Source: Draconibacterium aestuarii
Lineage (GTDB): Bacteria; Bacteroidota; Bacteroidia; Bacteroidales; Prolixibacteraceae
NCBI GenBank assembly: GCA_026671195.1
Contig: JAPOHD010000069.1
Span: forward strand, 167,631 to 231,630
Direction: 5' to 3'
DNA: 64,000 nt
A program made the position numbers and the translations under genes. Positions 36,354 to 44,858 of the stretch are shown one piece after another; positions within the stretch are counted from its first letter, which is position 1; every line of letters starts with the position of its first letter. The notes under the pieces are model-generated. The model was not told the DNA's origin, did no database searches, and saw only the letters and a program-made list of their open reading frames with translations.

Positions 36354-37763
36354 ATGAGCGGATTCTTTGGAAGTATCTCCAAACATGACTGTGTTTCACA
36401 TGTGTTTTATGGCACCGACTACCACTCGCACCTTGGTACTAAAAGGGCAGGGCTGGCTTTTTATAATCAGGAAAAAGGTTTTCAACGCGCCATACACAGC
36501 TTGGAAGATGGCTATTTCAGGACTAAATTCGAAGGTGATATTGCAGGATTTGAAGGCAATGCTGGAATTGGGATTATCAGCGATACGGAAGCACAACCTA
36601 TTGTTGCCAACTCGCATTTGGGGAAATTTGCGATCACAACAGTGAGCAAAATTGGTAATGCCGAAAAGCTTGAGGAAGAGTTTTTAAAAAGAAACCGAAC
36701 ATTTTCGGAAACCAGCCAGGGTAGCGTAAATCCAACTGAACTGATTGCAATGCTAATTGCTGATGGTAACGATTTTGTAGCGGGCATTGAAAACGTGTAC
36801 AACAAAATAGAAGGCTCGTGTTCGATGCTGATTCTTACCGAAAAAGAAATTATTGCCGCGCGCGACAAACTGGGAAGAACTCCAATAATTATTGGTAAAA
36901 ACGGAGATGGTTTTGCCGCGGCATCTGAAAGCTGTTCGTTTAATAACCTCGATTATGAAATTGAAAAATACTTGGGCCCGGGCGAAATTGTGCGAATTAC
37001 TGCCGACGGCATTGTACAACTTCGCAAACCAAACGAAAAAATGCAGATCTGCTCTTTTCTTTGGGTTTACTACGGTTACCCACCATCATATTACGAAGGT
37101 ATCAACGTAGAGGAAACACGTTATCAAAGCGGAGCTGCTCTGGCTAAACATGATACTGATCTGGAGGTTGATTTTGTTGCTGGAATTCCCGATTCGGGCG
37201 TGGGACATGCCATAGGCTACAGCAACGAACGTAAAATTCCTTACACCCGCCCGTATGCAAAATACACCCCAACATGGCCTCGCAGCTTTATGCCACAAAA
37301 CCAAAAAATGCGCGATCTGGTGGCTAAAATGAAATTAATTCCCAATCCGGCCCTCATAAAAAACAAACGGGGAGTTTTTCTGGACGATTCAATTGTCAGG
37401 GGAACCCAACTCAAAGACAACACCCGCGACCTCCATGCCGAAGGGATCAAAGAAGTTCACATGAGAATTGCATGCCCTCCGCTAACTTATCCGTGCGAAT
37501 TTTTAAATTTCTCAAGTTCACGCAAAACTCTGGAACTGGCGACCAGAAAAGCAATCAGCCAACTCGAAGGAACAGAAGATGTTGACTTGAAAAAATATTC
37601 AGATCCGGAATCGGCAGAGTACAAAGCAATGGTAGAAAGGATTCGTCAAAACCTTGGCTTAACATCGTTGAAGTTTCAAAAACTAAACGAACTGGTTGTG
37701 GCAATTGGCCTTCCAAAAGAGAAGCTTTGCACACACTGCTGGGACGGATCGAGCTATTTTTAA
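36354..37763 (+). CDS. PurF paralogue (amidophosphoribosyltransferase-like) lacking the glutaminase cysteine
   Basis: From the preferred start at 36354 the protein has 469 residues. It resembles class II amidophosphoribosyltransferase: an N-terminal Ntn-type domain, then a phosphoribosyltransferase domain with the PRPP motif FLDDSIVRGTQL. The four cysteines that hold the 4Fe-4S cluster of Bacillus PurF have counterparts at Cys233, Cys381, Cys459 and Cys462. However, the N-terminus is MSGFFGS where active enzymes have a CGIxG motif: the nucleophile is Ser. It therefore probably cannot hydrolyse glutamine and may use ammonia or do something else. The genuine purF is not in the window. Flanking terminators show it is a single-gene unit. 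Confidence 0.85.
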   Translation: MSGFFGSISKHDCVSHVFYGTDYHSHLGTKRAGLAFYNQEKGFQRAIHSLEDGYFRTKFEGDIAGFEGNAGIGIISDTEAQPIVANSHLGKFAITTVSKIGNAEKLEEEFLKRNRTFSETSQGSVNPTELIAMLIADGNDFVAGIENVYNKIEGSCSMLILTEKEIIAARDKLGRTPIIIGKNGDGFAAASESCSFNNLDYEIEKYLGPGEIVRITADGIVQLRKPNEKMQICSFLWVYYGYPPSYYEGINVEETRYQSGAALAKHDTDLEVDFVAGIPDSGVGHAIGYSNERKIPYTRPYAKYTPTWPRSFMPQNQKMRDLVAKMKLIPNPALIKNKRGVFLDDSIVRGTQLKDNTRDLHAEGIKEVHMRIACPPLTYPCEFLNFSSSRKTLELATRKAISQLEGTEDVDLKKYSDPESAEYKAMVERIRQNLGLTSLKFQKLNELVVAIGLPKEKLCTHCWDGSSYF

Positions 37764-37786
37764 TCAGCTCTATTGCACACCACACT

Positions 37787-37839
37787 AAAAAGGATGCTTC
37801 ACTCCAGATTGTCTGATCCGGGAAGCATCCTTTTATTTT
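37787..37839 (+). terminator. Terminator of the PurF paralogue
   Basis: AAAAGGATGCTTC and GAAGCATCCTTTT form a 13-bp stem across a 21-base loop, followed by ATTTTC. It excludes a start of the next gene at 37773. Confidence 0.88.
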
Positions 37840-37888
37840 CAGACAGAAAACGAAACAAAACAACCAGCACTTATCACACAAAAAAAAC

Positions 37889-37896
37889 TACTTTTG
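37889..37896 (+). promoter_or_regulatory. -7 element for the MBL hydrolase gene
   Basis: TACTTTTG, an exact consensus match, lies 21 bases before the ATG at 37917. Confidence 0.5.
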
Positions 37897-37916
37897 CCTC
37901 TTCAAAACAAAGAATT

Positions 37917-38678
37917 ATGCTTGAAATTTGTGCCATCGCATCGGGAAGTAACGGAAACTGCTATTACGTAGGAAATAACACAGATGCAATTCTGATTGAT
38001 GCAGGCTTATCGGGAAAACAAATCATCAATCGTATGACAGAAACGGGTTTGGATCCTGCAAAAATCAAGGCCGTTTTTATTACCCACGAACACGGTGATC
38101 ATATGCGCGGAGCACGTGGAATTAGCAAAAAACTACAGGTTCCCATTTATATAACCGCAAAAACATACAACAGCGCCTATAAAAACATGCGTCCTGATTA
38201 CCCAAAATACTTTTCTCCCAACGAGGAAATTCAAGTGGGCGAATTTACGGTATACCCGGTTCAAAAAAAACACGATGCAGCTGAACCTTGTTCATTCCGA
38301 ATCCAATACAACAACAAAAACATTGGCGTATTTACCGATATTGGCGAACCATGCGAAAATGTAAAAACACACATTAGTAAATGCGACGGGCTTTTCCTTG
38401 AATCGAATTACGACGATAAAATGTTGTGGGAAGGTGTTTATCCTTATTTTCTGAAACAGCGTGTTGCTTCAGAAGTTGGCCATTTATCAAACGACCAGGC
38501 ATTTGAACTCCTGGAGGAACACACCAATGGAAATCTGCAATGTGTATTTCTCAGTCACATTTCAAAAGAAAACAACACTCCTGAAAAAGCTATGGAAAGA
38601 ATGGAGTCGTTAACATCACGGTTTGAAGTGAAAGTTGCTCCGAGGTACGAAGCCAGCGATATCTATAAAATTCAGTAA
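37917..38678 (+). CDS. MBL-fold metallohydrolase (YycJ/WalJ-like)
   Basis: The 253-residue protein begins MLEICAIASGSNGNCYYVG, very like YycJ/WalJ proteins, and has the metal motif THEHGDHMRG, a second His region (KKHDAAEP), the bridging Asp in GVFTDIG and a C-terminal His in LSHIS. YycJ-like enzymes are thought to be DNA exonucleases linked to cell-wall or mismatch-repair functions. An in-frame start at 37773 is rejected because it lies in the preceding terminator. Confidence 0.87.
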   Translation: MLEICAIASGSNGNCYYVGNNTDAILIDAGLSGKQIINRMTETGLDPAKIKAVFITHEHGDHMRGARGISKKLQVPIYITAKTYNSAYKNMRPDYPKYFSPNEEIQVGEFTVYPVQKKHDAAEPCSFRIQYNNKNIGVFTDIGEPCENVKTHISKCDGLFLESNYDDKMLWEGVYPYFLKQRVASEVGHLSNDQAFELLEEHTNGNLQCVFLSHISKENNTPEKAMERMESLTSRFEVKVAPRYEASDIYKIQ

Positions 38679-38696
38679 TATTATTCCAACAAAATA

Positions 38697-38735
38697 AGAA
38701 ATCTGTAACCACCTACCGGAAAGTTACAGATTTCT
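38697..38735. terminator. Hairpin between the MBL hydrolase and aspartate kinase genes
   Basis: AGAAATCTGTAAC and GTTACAGATTTCT are perfect reverse complements across a 13-base loop. T-tracts on both sides are weak, but the position between converging genes supports a bidirectional terminator. Confidence 0.65.
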
Positions 38736-38768
38736 CATTCGTTACACATTCGAAACGAAACAAACTCG

Positions 38769-40085
38769 TTAGTTATTCAGCAAATTATCGCTTAACGATT
38801 GCAGTGTTTCCTTTTTGTGAACGGTCGGCACAAGCACCGAAATATTGTATTTGCTTCCACCATATGAAATCATACGAATTGGAATCCCGTCAAGCGCTTT
38901 AAATACTTTTGGCGCAAAACCTTTTTCCTCTTCAATTATGTCACCAACAATACAAACAATCGACATATTTTCGTCAATTTCAACGGTGCCAAAGGTGTCA
39001 AGTTCTGCTTTAATTTTATCAATATTCTGAGTATTGTCAATTGTAATCGATACGGCTACTTCCGAAGTAGAAATCATATCAATAGGCGTTTTATATTTCT
39101 CAAAAATCTCAAATATACTTTTTAAGAAACCGTATGCCATTAACATTCGTCCCGAGCGAATTTTAACTGCAGTAATGCCATCTTTTGCAGCAACCGCTTT
39201 TATTCCTTTCCCATCCGATTCGGCAGTAATTAAAGTTCCACCGTCGCTTGGATTCATCGTGTTTTTTAATCGAACCGGAATATTTGCCACACGTGCCGGT
39301 AATACCGCTTGAGGATGCAAAATTTTAGCTCCAAAATAAGCTAACTCGGCAGCCTCATTAAATGATAACTGCTCAATTTTCCGGGTATTTTCCACAAAAC
39401 GTGGGTCGTTATTGTGAAATCCGTCAATATCGGTCCAAATCTGAATCTCGTCGGCATCAATTGCAGCACCAATCAACGAAGCTGTATAATCGCTACCGCC
39501 ACGTTGCAAATTATTTACATCGCCATTTGAATCTTTGCAAATAAAGCCTTGGGTAATGTAGTAATCTGCGTCACCAACCTTCTCTAAAACAGGTTTAATA
39601 TTTTCGCGGATAAAAGGCAGGTCTGCAGCTTTATCCTCGTCAATTTTCATAAAATCGAGTGCCGGCAAAAGTTTCGTGTTGTACCCGTTTTCATTCATTA
39701 AAAGCGTAACTAAATTGGTAGAAATAATTTCTCCCTGCGCTAAAATTGTATTCTCTCCAACTTCAGTAAAAGTACCCGATGTAAACGATTTTATTGTAGT
39801 AAAACAGTCCTCAATAATTTTAAGGGCTTTCTTCTTATTTTCTTCGGATTCAAAAAGTTCAGCAACAACTTCGTTGTATTTATCTTCGAGCTTGCCAATA
39901 AATATACTTGCCGTGTCTTTGTTCTTCTTATACAAGTAATTTGCAATTTCCACCAACGAATTTGTAGTTCCAGACATGGCTGAAAGTACGATAATTTTTT
40001 GCTCTCCATCGGTTACCAAGTCCATTACAGCACGCATGTTTTCTGGTGATCCAACCGATGTTCCTCCGAATTTTAAAACCTTCAT
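38769..40085 (-). CDS. Aspartate kinase, monofunctional
   Basis: The 438-residue enzyme starts MKVLKFGGTSVGSPENMRAV (ATP/aspartate-binding amino acid kinase fold) and has LQRGGSDYTASLIGAAIDADEIQIWTDIDG in the catalytic core. Two ACT domains fill the C-terminal 140 residues, suggesting feedback control by lysine or threonine. It makes aspartyl phosphate for the lysine/threonine/methionine pathway; asd is 16 kb away. No homoserine dehydrogenase domain is fused. Confidence 0.94.
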   Translation of the reverse strand: MKVLKFGGTSVGSPENMRAVMDLVTDGEQKIIVLSAMSGTTNSLVEIANYLYKKNKDTASIFIGKLEDKYNEVVAELFESEENKKKALKIIEDCFTTIKSFTSGTFTEVGENTILAQGEIISTNLVTLLMNENGYNTKLLPALDFMKIDEDKAADLPFIRENIKPVLEKVGDADYYITQGFICKDSNGDVNNLQRGGSDYTASLIGAAIDADEIQIWTDIDGFHNNDPRFVENTRKIEQLSFNEAAELAYFGAKILHPQAVLPARVANIPVRLKNTMNPSDGGTLITAESDGKGIKAVAAKDGITAVKIRSGRMLMAYGFLKSIFEIFEKYKTPIDMISTSEVAVSITIDNTQNIDKIKAELDTFGTVEIDENMSIVCIVGDIIEEEKGFAPKVFKALDGIPIRMISYGGSKYNISVLVPTVHKKETLQSLSDNLLNN

Positions 40086-40280
40086 TTTATTAGTATAAAA
40101 ATTTTTCTGAGTGCAAATATGAATATTTTTTAGTTTAAAACGAAAGAAAGCGCTTCGTCATGCATATTTATTCACATTAAATGCATATTTATAAGACTTT
40201 GTCTTATGATAACTATCATAGACGATTACGTAGTGAGGCCTTTCGTAAAAAGTATTTTTGAAAATAAAATTAATCAAACT

Positions 40281-41168
40281 ATGAAACAGCTTATTTTAGT
40301 CTTCACTTTCTGTCTCTTCACACAGATAAATTTAAAAGCACAAGAAGAGTCCGCTTATTTTTTGGTTGGCACCGGTGCAATGGATATGCACATCGCAATT
40401 CAATCGAGTAAAGATGCGTTATCGGCCTCAGGATTTAAAGTGATCGGAGAATACAATCCGGGAAATTCAAACAATCTGGCAGTGATTTGCTACACCAGCC
40501 CGGAACTGGAAAAAATTGCACTGGGCTTTAAAGACAGAGGAGCTTTGGCTGCCACGTTAAAAATAGGTTTTAAAAAGGATGGAGACCAGGTTAAAATAAG
40601 TATGATTAATCCGATATACCTGTTTTATGCTTATTTTATTGATGGTATTGACAAACAGGAAGCAGCTTTAGCTGAAATTTCGGAGAAGGCAAAAAATGCC
40701 ATGAAAAAAGTTGGTACCGATTTTACACCCTTTGGAGGCACTCTGGATAAAGCAAAACTTCAGAAATACCACTACAAAGTAATGATGCCTTATTTTGAAG
40801 ATGCTGAAGAATTAAATGAATTTTCATCGTTTGGAGAAGGCGTAAAAATAATTCAGGAGAATCTGCAAAAAGGGAAAGGCGAAACGGCACAAGTATACAA
40901 ACGTATTTACACAAACGAAAAAGTGGCTGTTTTTGGTGTAGCATTAAAAAACACAGAAACCGGAGAAGCGAATTTCCTACCTATTGTTGGTGACGACCAT
41001 GTGGCTGCCATGCCTTACGAAATTATTTTACAAGAAAATACGGCTTCCATTTTACCCGGGAAATACAGAATTGCACTTCACTGGCCCGAATTAACAATGG
41101 GAACATTTATGAAAATAATGAGCACTCCGGGAGATATAAAAGATACGATGAAAAGTTTAACTGAATAA
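40281..41168 (+). CDS. Secreted protein of unknown function, possibly DUF302-like N-terminus
   Basis: From the preferred ATG at 40281 a 20-residue signal peptide (LILVFTFCLFTQINLKAQ) leads the 295-residue protein; the in-frame ATG at 40206 would bury it. Residues 25-120 (an alternating alpha/beta stretch with IQSSKDALSASGFKVIGEYNPG) recall the DUF302 fold, but I cannot confirm it. The second half is unrecognised. The product should be periplasmic. A terminator follows. Confidence 0.7.
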   Translation: MKQLILVFTFCLFTQINLKAQEESAYFLVGTGAMDMHIAIQSSKDALSASGFKVIGEYNPGNSNNLAVICYTSPELEKIALGFKDRGALAATLKIGFKKDGDQVKISMINPIYLFYAYFIDGIDKQEAALAEISEKAKNAMKKVGTDFTPFGGTLDKAKLQKYHYKVMMPYFEDAEELNEFSSFGEGVKIIQENLQKGKGETAQVYKRIYTNEKVAVFGVALKNTETGEANFLPIVGDDHVAAMPYEIILQENTASILPGKYRIALHWPELTMGTFMKIMSTPGDIKDTMKSLTE

Positions 41169-41176
41169 AAGACAAC

Positions 41177-41208
41177 AGGGTTTCCAGAAATGGAAGCCTT
41201 TATTTTTT
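41177..41208 (+). terminator. Terminator of the secreted unknown gene
   Basis: GGTTTCCA and TGGAAGCC pair around GAAA and are followed by TTTATTTTTTG. It overlaps the 3' end of the converging esterase gene by a few bases. Confidence 0.75.
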
Positions 41209-42090
41209 GAGTTTTTCCAGAAAAAATTCAACCAAATCTATTCCCGACTTGTCGACAATTCCAATTGCCGGAGCATAAACAATCGCCTCTGCTCCTACTT
41301 TTTCGGCTTGTTGTTTTAAACGTTTGGCGTGTAAAGGATGATGTTGCAATTCGTCTTCGTTTGCCGGAATACCACCTTCCCTGCGATTGTACACAAAAAA
41401 TGGCGCTGCTGTGCTATTCATTTTTTCCAAAAAATCAAGTTCCTCCCGAATCTCAGTTTGTTGAAACAAATCAATTCCTTCAGCTGATTTTAGTCCAAAC
41501 GCATGAGCAATAACCTGCATTTCTTCCGGTGATTGATTTATAGGAAGATTCAACAATTCAGCCCATCGAAGAATATCATAAGTTGATTGGGTTGCAAAAG
41601 CGCCGGCACAAGAAATAGTTGTTGATTCGCGCAACACAGGATCACTGTTATTTCCATCTGCCATGTCGTCGGAAAAAGCGAGCCACAATGAAGTTCCAGC
41701 TCCTGCCGAACCTCCGGAACAGGCAATTCTCTTTGAATCAATATTGTATTTGGCTGCGTTGTAACGAATGTATTGAAGACAGCGTTTTGAATCGTTCATA
41801 CAGGCCAGGATACCAAAAGGTGCCTGATTCATAAATCGATAATTGATGGAAGCAACCGAAACTCCTGCATCCAAAAAGCGCACCCAGTCTTCTGAGTCGT
41901 AGTACCTCGATTTGTCGCCACCTATAAAACCACCTCCATGTATGTAAATTACGAGTGGTGTTGGTTCATCTGAATCTGCCAACCAAATATCAAAAATATT
42001 TCTTTCGTGAGAACCGTATTTTTCGTTGGTGTAGGTTGCCCTCACTCCTGCCGCATTTATAGGCTCCGGAACGTGTTGTGTTTCAATCAT
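41200..42090 (-). CDS. Alpha/beta hydrolase, HSL/esterase-lipase type
   Basis: The 296-residue protein shows the oxyanion-hole motif YIHGGGFIGGDKS and the nucleophile elbow SGGSAGAGTSLWLAF (Ser in the GxSxG-like GGSAG). The C-terminal Asp/His part of the triad is not obvious: the GIPANEDELQHHPLHAKRL region may supply His. No signal peptide, so cytoplasmic. It likely hydrolyses a carboxylic ester or carbamate. A TACTTTTG promoter element lies 20 bases upstream of the start. Confidence 0.82.
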   Translation of the reverse strand: MIETQHVPEPINAAGVRATYTNEKYGSHERNIFDIWLADSDEPTPLVIYIHGGGFIGGDKSRYYDSEDWVRFLDAGVSVASINYRFMNQAPFGILACMNDSKRCLQYIRYNAAKYNIDSKRIACSGGSAGAGTSLWLAFSDDMADGNNSDPVLRESTTISCAGAFATQSTYDILRWAELLNLPINQSPEEMQVIAHAFGLKSAEGIDLFQQTEIREELDFLEKMNSTAAPFFVYNRREGGIPANEDELQHHPLHAKRLKQQAEKVGAEAIVYAPAIGIVDKSGIDLVEFFLEKLKK

Positions 42091-42109
42091 TATTTATACA
42101 AAAGGGCAA

Positions 42110-42117
42110 CAAAAGTA
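42110..42117 (-). promoter_or_regulatory. -7 element for the esterase gene
   Basis: On the minus strand TACTTTTG matches the consensus exactly, 20 bases before the ATG. Confidence 0.5.
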
Positions 42118-42235
42118 GAAATAATGAATTTACTACCAAAAAGTTAAGAATCTAATTGGTATACAAACTCTCCCTTTGTTCAAGAAACAAGCACCTGGAA
42201 TTTAAAAATCAAAAGAAATTTAATTTATTGATTTC

Positions 42236-42943
42236 CTAAAAATTTCCAAAGATGGCGTGTTTGTCTGAATTAAAATAAATGGTTGAATAAATATTAAAAT
42301 CAGGCTTGTTCGTATGTAGTTTTCGCTCTATGTAAAGCACCGGCTGACCAGGCTTCAAATGCAACAACTGCCTCAACTGAACCGTTGGTTTCACGGCTTT
42401 CAGTTGCTGTTCTCCTCCCTGTATTTCAATTTGATAATGTTTCCGAAGAATTTCAAACAGCGATTTATTCTCGAACGAACGTTGCGTAATACGCGGCAAG
42501 AATATATTTGGCAGATGGTTTATATCATAAAAAACCGGCTCGTCGTCGACATAACGCAAACGCTCCATATAAATACATCCCGATTCCTGTTCCAGCTCCG
42601 AAAGTTCAAACGGAAAATTTTCGGGCCATGTTTTTATCACCGGTTTCTGCAGAATATCGGTTTTCAAATACCGTACACCCACCGCCGAAGCCGTTCCTGC
42701 AATGGACAAAATTCCTATATTTTGCGATGGTTTACGAACAATACTACCCTTTCCCTGCTTTTTTGTAATCAATCCATCTTTTACAAGCGTTTCCAAAGCA
42801 TGCCGCACAGTAGGTCGAGTCATTTCGTGCACAGCACATAGTTCGTTTTCCGATGGCAGCAAATCACCCTCAGCATAAACACCTTTAATAATGTGTTTTC
42901 GTAGAATCTCGTATAATTTCCGGTATTGTGGTATGTTATCCAT
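42236..42943 (-). CDS. GntR/HutC-family transcriptional regulator with UTRA domain
   Basis: Residues 5-72 are a GntR winged helix (YRKLYEILRKHIIKGVYAEG; LPSENELCAVHEMTRPTVRHAL; a wing with KKQGKGSIV). Residues 95-230 form a UTRA ligand-binding domain. The gene is divergent from the 2-oxoacid dehydrogenase operon, and a perfect 8-2-8 palindrome lies between them, so it most likely represses both that operon and itself. The effector may be the oxoacid or a metabolite of it; this is inference. Confidence 0.9.
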   Translation of the reverse strand: MDNIPQYRKLYEILRKHIIKGVYAEGDLLPSENELCAVHEMTRPTVRHALETLVKDGLITKKQGKGSIVRKPSQNIGILSIAGTASAVGVRYLKTDILQKPVIKTWPENFPFELSELEQESGCIYMERLRYVDDEPVFYDINHLPNIFLPRITQRSFENKSLFEILRKHYQIEIQGGEQQLKAVKPTVQLRQLLHLKPGQPVLYIERKLHTNKPDFNIYSTIYFNSDKHAIFGNF

Positions 42944-42950
42944 GCGGCCC

Positions 42951-42980
42951 CAAAGTTAAGAAACTTTTAAAACTTTCAAA
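42951..42980 (-). promoter_or_regulatory. Promoter of the GntR regulator gene
   Basis: On the minus strand TTTG (42980-42977) and TAACTTTG (42958-42951) are 18 bases apart. The -7 box ends only 7 bases before the ATG, so the transcript must have almost no leader. Confidence 0.6.
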
Positions 42981-42983
42981 AAC

Positions 42984-43001
42984 AACTTGTAAATACAAGT
43001 T
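42984..43001. promoter_or_regulatory. Palindromic operator, predicted GntR binding site
   Basis: AACTTGTAAATACAAGTT is a perfect inverted repeat (arms AACTTGTA and TACAAGTT around AA). Its TTGTANNTACAA core resembles sites of HutC-type regulators. It covers the -33 box of the plus-strand promoter and abuts that of gntR. Confidence 0.7.
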
Positions 43002-43017
43002 AAAAAATATAGTTTTA
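42988..43017 (+). promoter_or_regulatory. Probable promoter of the 2-oxoacid dehydrogenase operon
   Basis: TTG at 42988-42990 lies inside the operator, and TAGTTTTA at 43010-43017 (one mismatch to TAnnTTTG) follows after 19 bases. Repressor binding would block it directly. Confidence 0.45.
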
Positions 43018-43083
43018 CAACGTTAAAAATCAATTACATTTAAAATACTGTATAACAGTTATTTAATATTTTAAGAATATTTT

Positions 43084-43100
43084 ATTTGTAATAACAAGTT
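43084..43100. promoter_or_regulatory. Second, imperfect operator half-palindrome
   Basis: ATTTGTAATAACAAGTT repeats the ACAAGTT arm and part of the TTGT arm, 27 bases before the E2 start codon. It may be an auxiliary site. Confidence 0.35.
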
Positions 43101-43127
43101 AAATAAATTAATAAAACTAATAAATAA

Positions 43128-44414
43128 ATGGCAGTACCTGTAATCATGCCTCGACAAGGACAATCGGTTGAATCGTGCATTCTTGGACAATGGTATAAAG
43201 AGGTAGGCGAAGAGGTTAGCGAAGGCGATATTCTTTTCTCCTACGAAACAGACAAAGCTTCTTTTGAAGAGGAAGCAAAAGAAAGTGGCATTCTTCTGGC
43301 TACATTTTTTGAAGAAGGCGATGAAATTCCTGTTCTGGAAAACGTTGCAGTAATCGGAAAAGCCGGCGAATCATTCGAAGAATTTAAAGCAGGAGTTACA
43401 ACATCTGCAGAAACACCTGAGGAAGAAGTAGTTGAAGAAGCTCCAAAAGTGATTGAATTCGAGATGGAAGAAACTTCTTCCAATGCAAGAATCCGTATTT
43501 CTCCATTAGCAAAAAAAATGGCCCAATCGATGGGTATCAATATTCAAACTGTAAAAGGTTCAGGTCCTCACGGAAGAATAATTGCACAAGATATTGAACA
43601 AGCATCGAAATCGGTTGAAACTCCTGCACCGGTTGCAGCCGCTCCAGCAGCAGTTCCAACCCCGAAAGCGACACCAGCCGCAAAAGCAGCACCAGCTCCG
43701 GTAGTTCTGGAGGTGGGCGACGACTATGATGTAAAAGCCATTCCGAATATTCGCAAGTTAATTGCAACGGCAATGCACCAAAGTCTTCAGAATTCGGCTC
43801 AATTGACGCACCACATGAGTGCCGATGCACGCCAGCTGATGAAATTGCGCAAAAAATTCAAAAAACAACTGGCCGATGGCGAGATCAAACAAAATGTAAC
43901 CATTAATGATTTGGTCTGTTTTGCAGTAATTCGTGCACTGGAAAAATTCCCGCAGGTAAACACGCAGTATTACGGCGACCAAATGAAATGGTTCAAGAAA
44001 GTACACCTTGGATTGGCTGTCGATACCGAACGTGGTTTAATGGTACCGGCCCTTAAAAATGCCGACGACCTTTCAATCACAGGCCTTTCAAGCCAGTTAA
44101 AACAATTGTCGACTGATGCACGCAACGGAAATGTAAATCCTGATTTATTAAATCCGGCTGCCGCTTCATTCACGGTTTCTAACCTTGGCAATTACGGTGT
44201 TGAAATGTTTACTCCGGTAATCAACTTACCACAAACAGCAATTTTGGGAGTTTGTACAATTGTTCCACGTCCGAAAGAAATTGAAGAAGGTGTTTACGGT
44301 TTTGTTCCAATGATGGGACTTTCGTTAACGTACGATCATCAGGCTTTAGACGGTGGAGAAGCAACACTTTTCCTTGCAGAGATTAAAAATCAAATTGAAA
44401 ACCTCATAGTTTAA
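43128..44414 (+). CDS. 2-oxoacid dehydrogenase E2 component (dihydrolipoyl acyltransferase)
   Basis: This 428-residue subunit has one lipoyl domain (residues 1-80, lipoylated Lys43 in YETDKASF), a peripheral-subunit-binding domain (RISPLAKKMAQSMGINIQ, about 125-160), an Ala/Pro-rich hinge (about 165-198) and the acyltransferase core with the catalytic DHQALDG (His404, Asp408). It accepts the acyl group from E1 and passes it to CoA. It is the first gene of the operon; the E1 gene follows after a 481-base insert that carries a four-helix-bundle gene. No E3 gene is adjacent, so E3 must be encoded elsewhere. Confidence 0.92.
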   Translation: MAVPVIMPRQGQSVESCILGQWYKEVGEEVSEGDILFSYETDKASFEEEAKESGILLATFFEEGDEIPVLENVAVIGKAGESFEEFKAGVTTSAETPEEEVVEEAPKVIEFEMEETSSNARIRISPLAKKMAQSMGINIQTVKGSGPHGRIIAQDIEQASKSVETPAPVAAAPAAVPTPKATPAAKAAPAPVVLEVGDDYDVKAIPNIRKLIATAMHQSLQNSAQLTHHMSADARQLMKLRKKFKKQLADGEIKQNVTINDLVCFAVIRALEKFPQVNTQYYGDQMKWFKKVHLGLAVDTERGLMVPALKNADDLSITGLSSQLKQLSTDARNGNVNPDLLNPAAASFTVSNLGNYGVEMFTPVINLPQTAILGVCTIVPRPKEIEEGVYGFVPMMGLSLTYDHQALDGGEATLFLAEIKNQIENLIV

Positions 44415-44437
44415 AGTTTAACGCTCAAAGTTTAAAG
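44408..44437 (+). repeat. Left inverted repeat of four-helix element, copy 1
   Basis: The 30-base sequence (starts AGTTTAAAGTTTAACG) is mirrored at 44859-44888 with 23 of 30 positions matching by eye. It covers the E2 stop codon at 44412-44414. Confidence 0.6.
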
Positions 44438-44439
44438 CA

Positions 44440-44829
44440 ATGGCAACATTTAATCGTTTTGAAGATATTTTAGCATGGCAAAAAGCAAGAATACTTTGCA
44501 AACTCATTAATAGCTATACTTTGAAAGGACTTTTTACAAAGGACTTTAAACTAATCGGACAAATTAAAGGTTCTTCAGGTTCTGCGATGGACAACATCGC
44601 AGAAGGTTTTGAAAGAGGTGGAAACAAAGAATTTATTCAGTTTCTGTTTATTTCGAAAGGTTCAGTCGGAGAAACCCGTTCACAACTTTACCGAGCTTTA
44701 GATAATGAATATATTACTAATGAAGAGTTTCAAAAAGCATACCTGCTTGCTGAAGAAGTGAGCAAGTTGGTTGCAGGTCTTATCAATCATCTTAAATCGA
44801 GTGAAATTAAAGGTGATAAATACAAATAA
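44440..44829 (+). CDS. Four-helix-bundle protein (S23/23S-rRNA IVS protein family), copy 1
   Basis: The 129-residue product has the family pattern: FEDILAWQKARILCKLIN at the N-terminus, the signature DNIAEGFERGGNKEFIQFLF in the middle and GETRSQLYRALD after it. Relatives are encoded inside 23S rRNA intervening sequences of Leptospira and others, and as Avd in diversity-generating retroelements; they form pentameric barrels that bind nucleic acid. Here it sits between the E2 and E1 genes of one operon, on the same strand, inside a segment bounded by inverted repeats. The two copies in the window share the family pattern but little sequence. Confidence 0.88.
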   Translation: MATFNRFEDILAWQKARILCKLINSYTLKGLFTKDFKLIGQIKGSSGSAMDNIAEGFERGGNKEFIQFLFISKGSVGETRSQLYRALDNEYITNEEFQKAYLLAEEVSKLVAGLINHLKSSEIKGDKYK

Positions 44830-44858
44830 TAAAATGAAGTGCGACACATTCTGCACAA

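Noticed and set aside
37773..37916. N-terminal extension of the MBL hydrolase
   Set aside because: It overlaps the preceding terminator and a -7 promoter element; the family start MLEICAIASGS is at 37917.
40086..40205. Lysine riboswitch before the aspartate kinase gene
   Set aside because: The upstream region is only about 120 bases, AT-rich and without the extended paired elements such a riboswitch needs.
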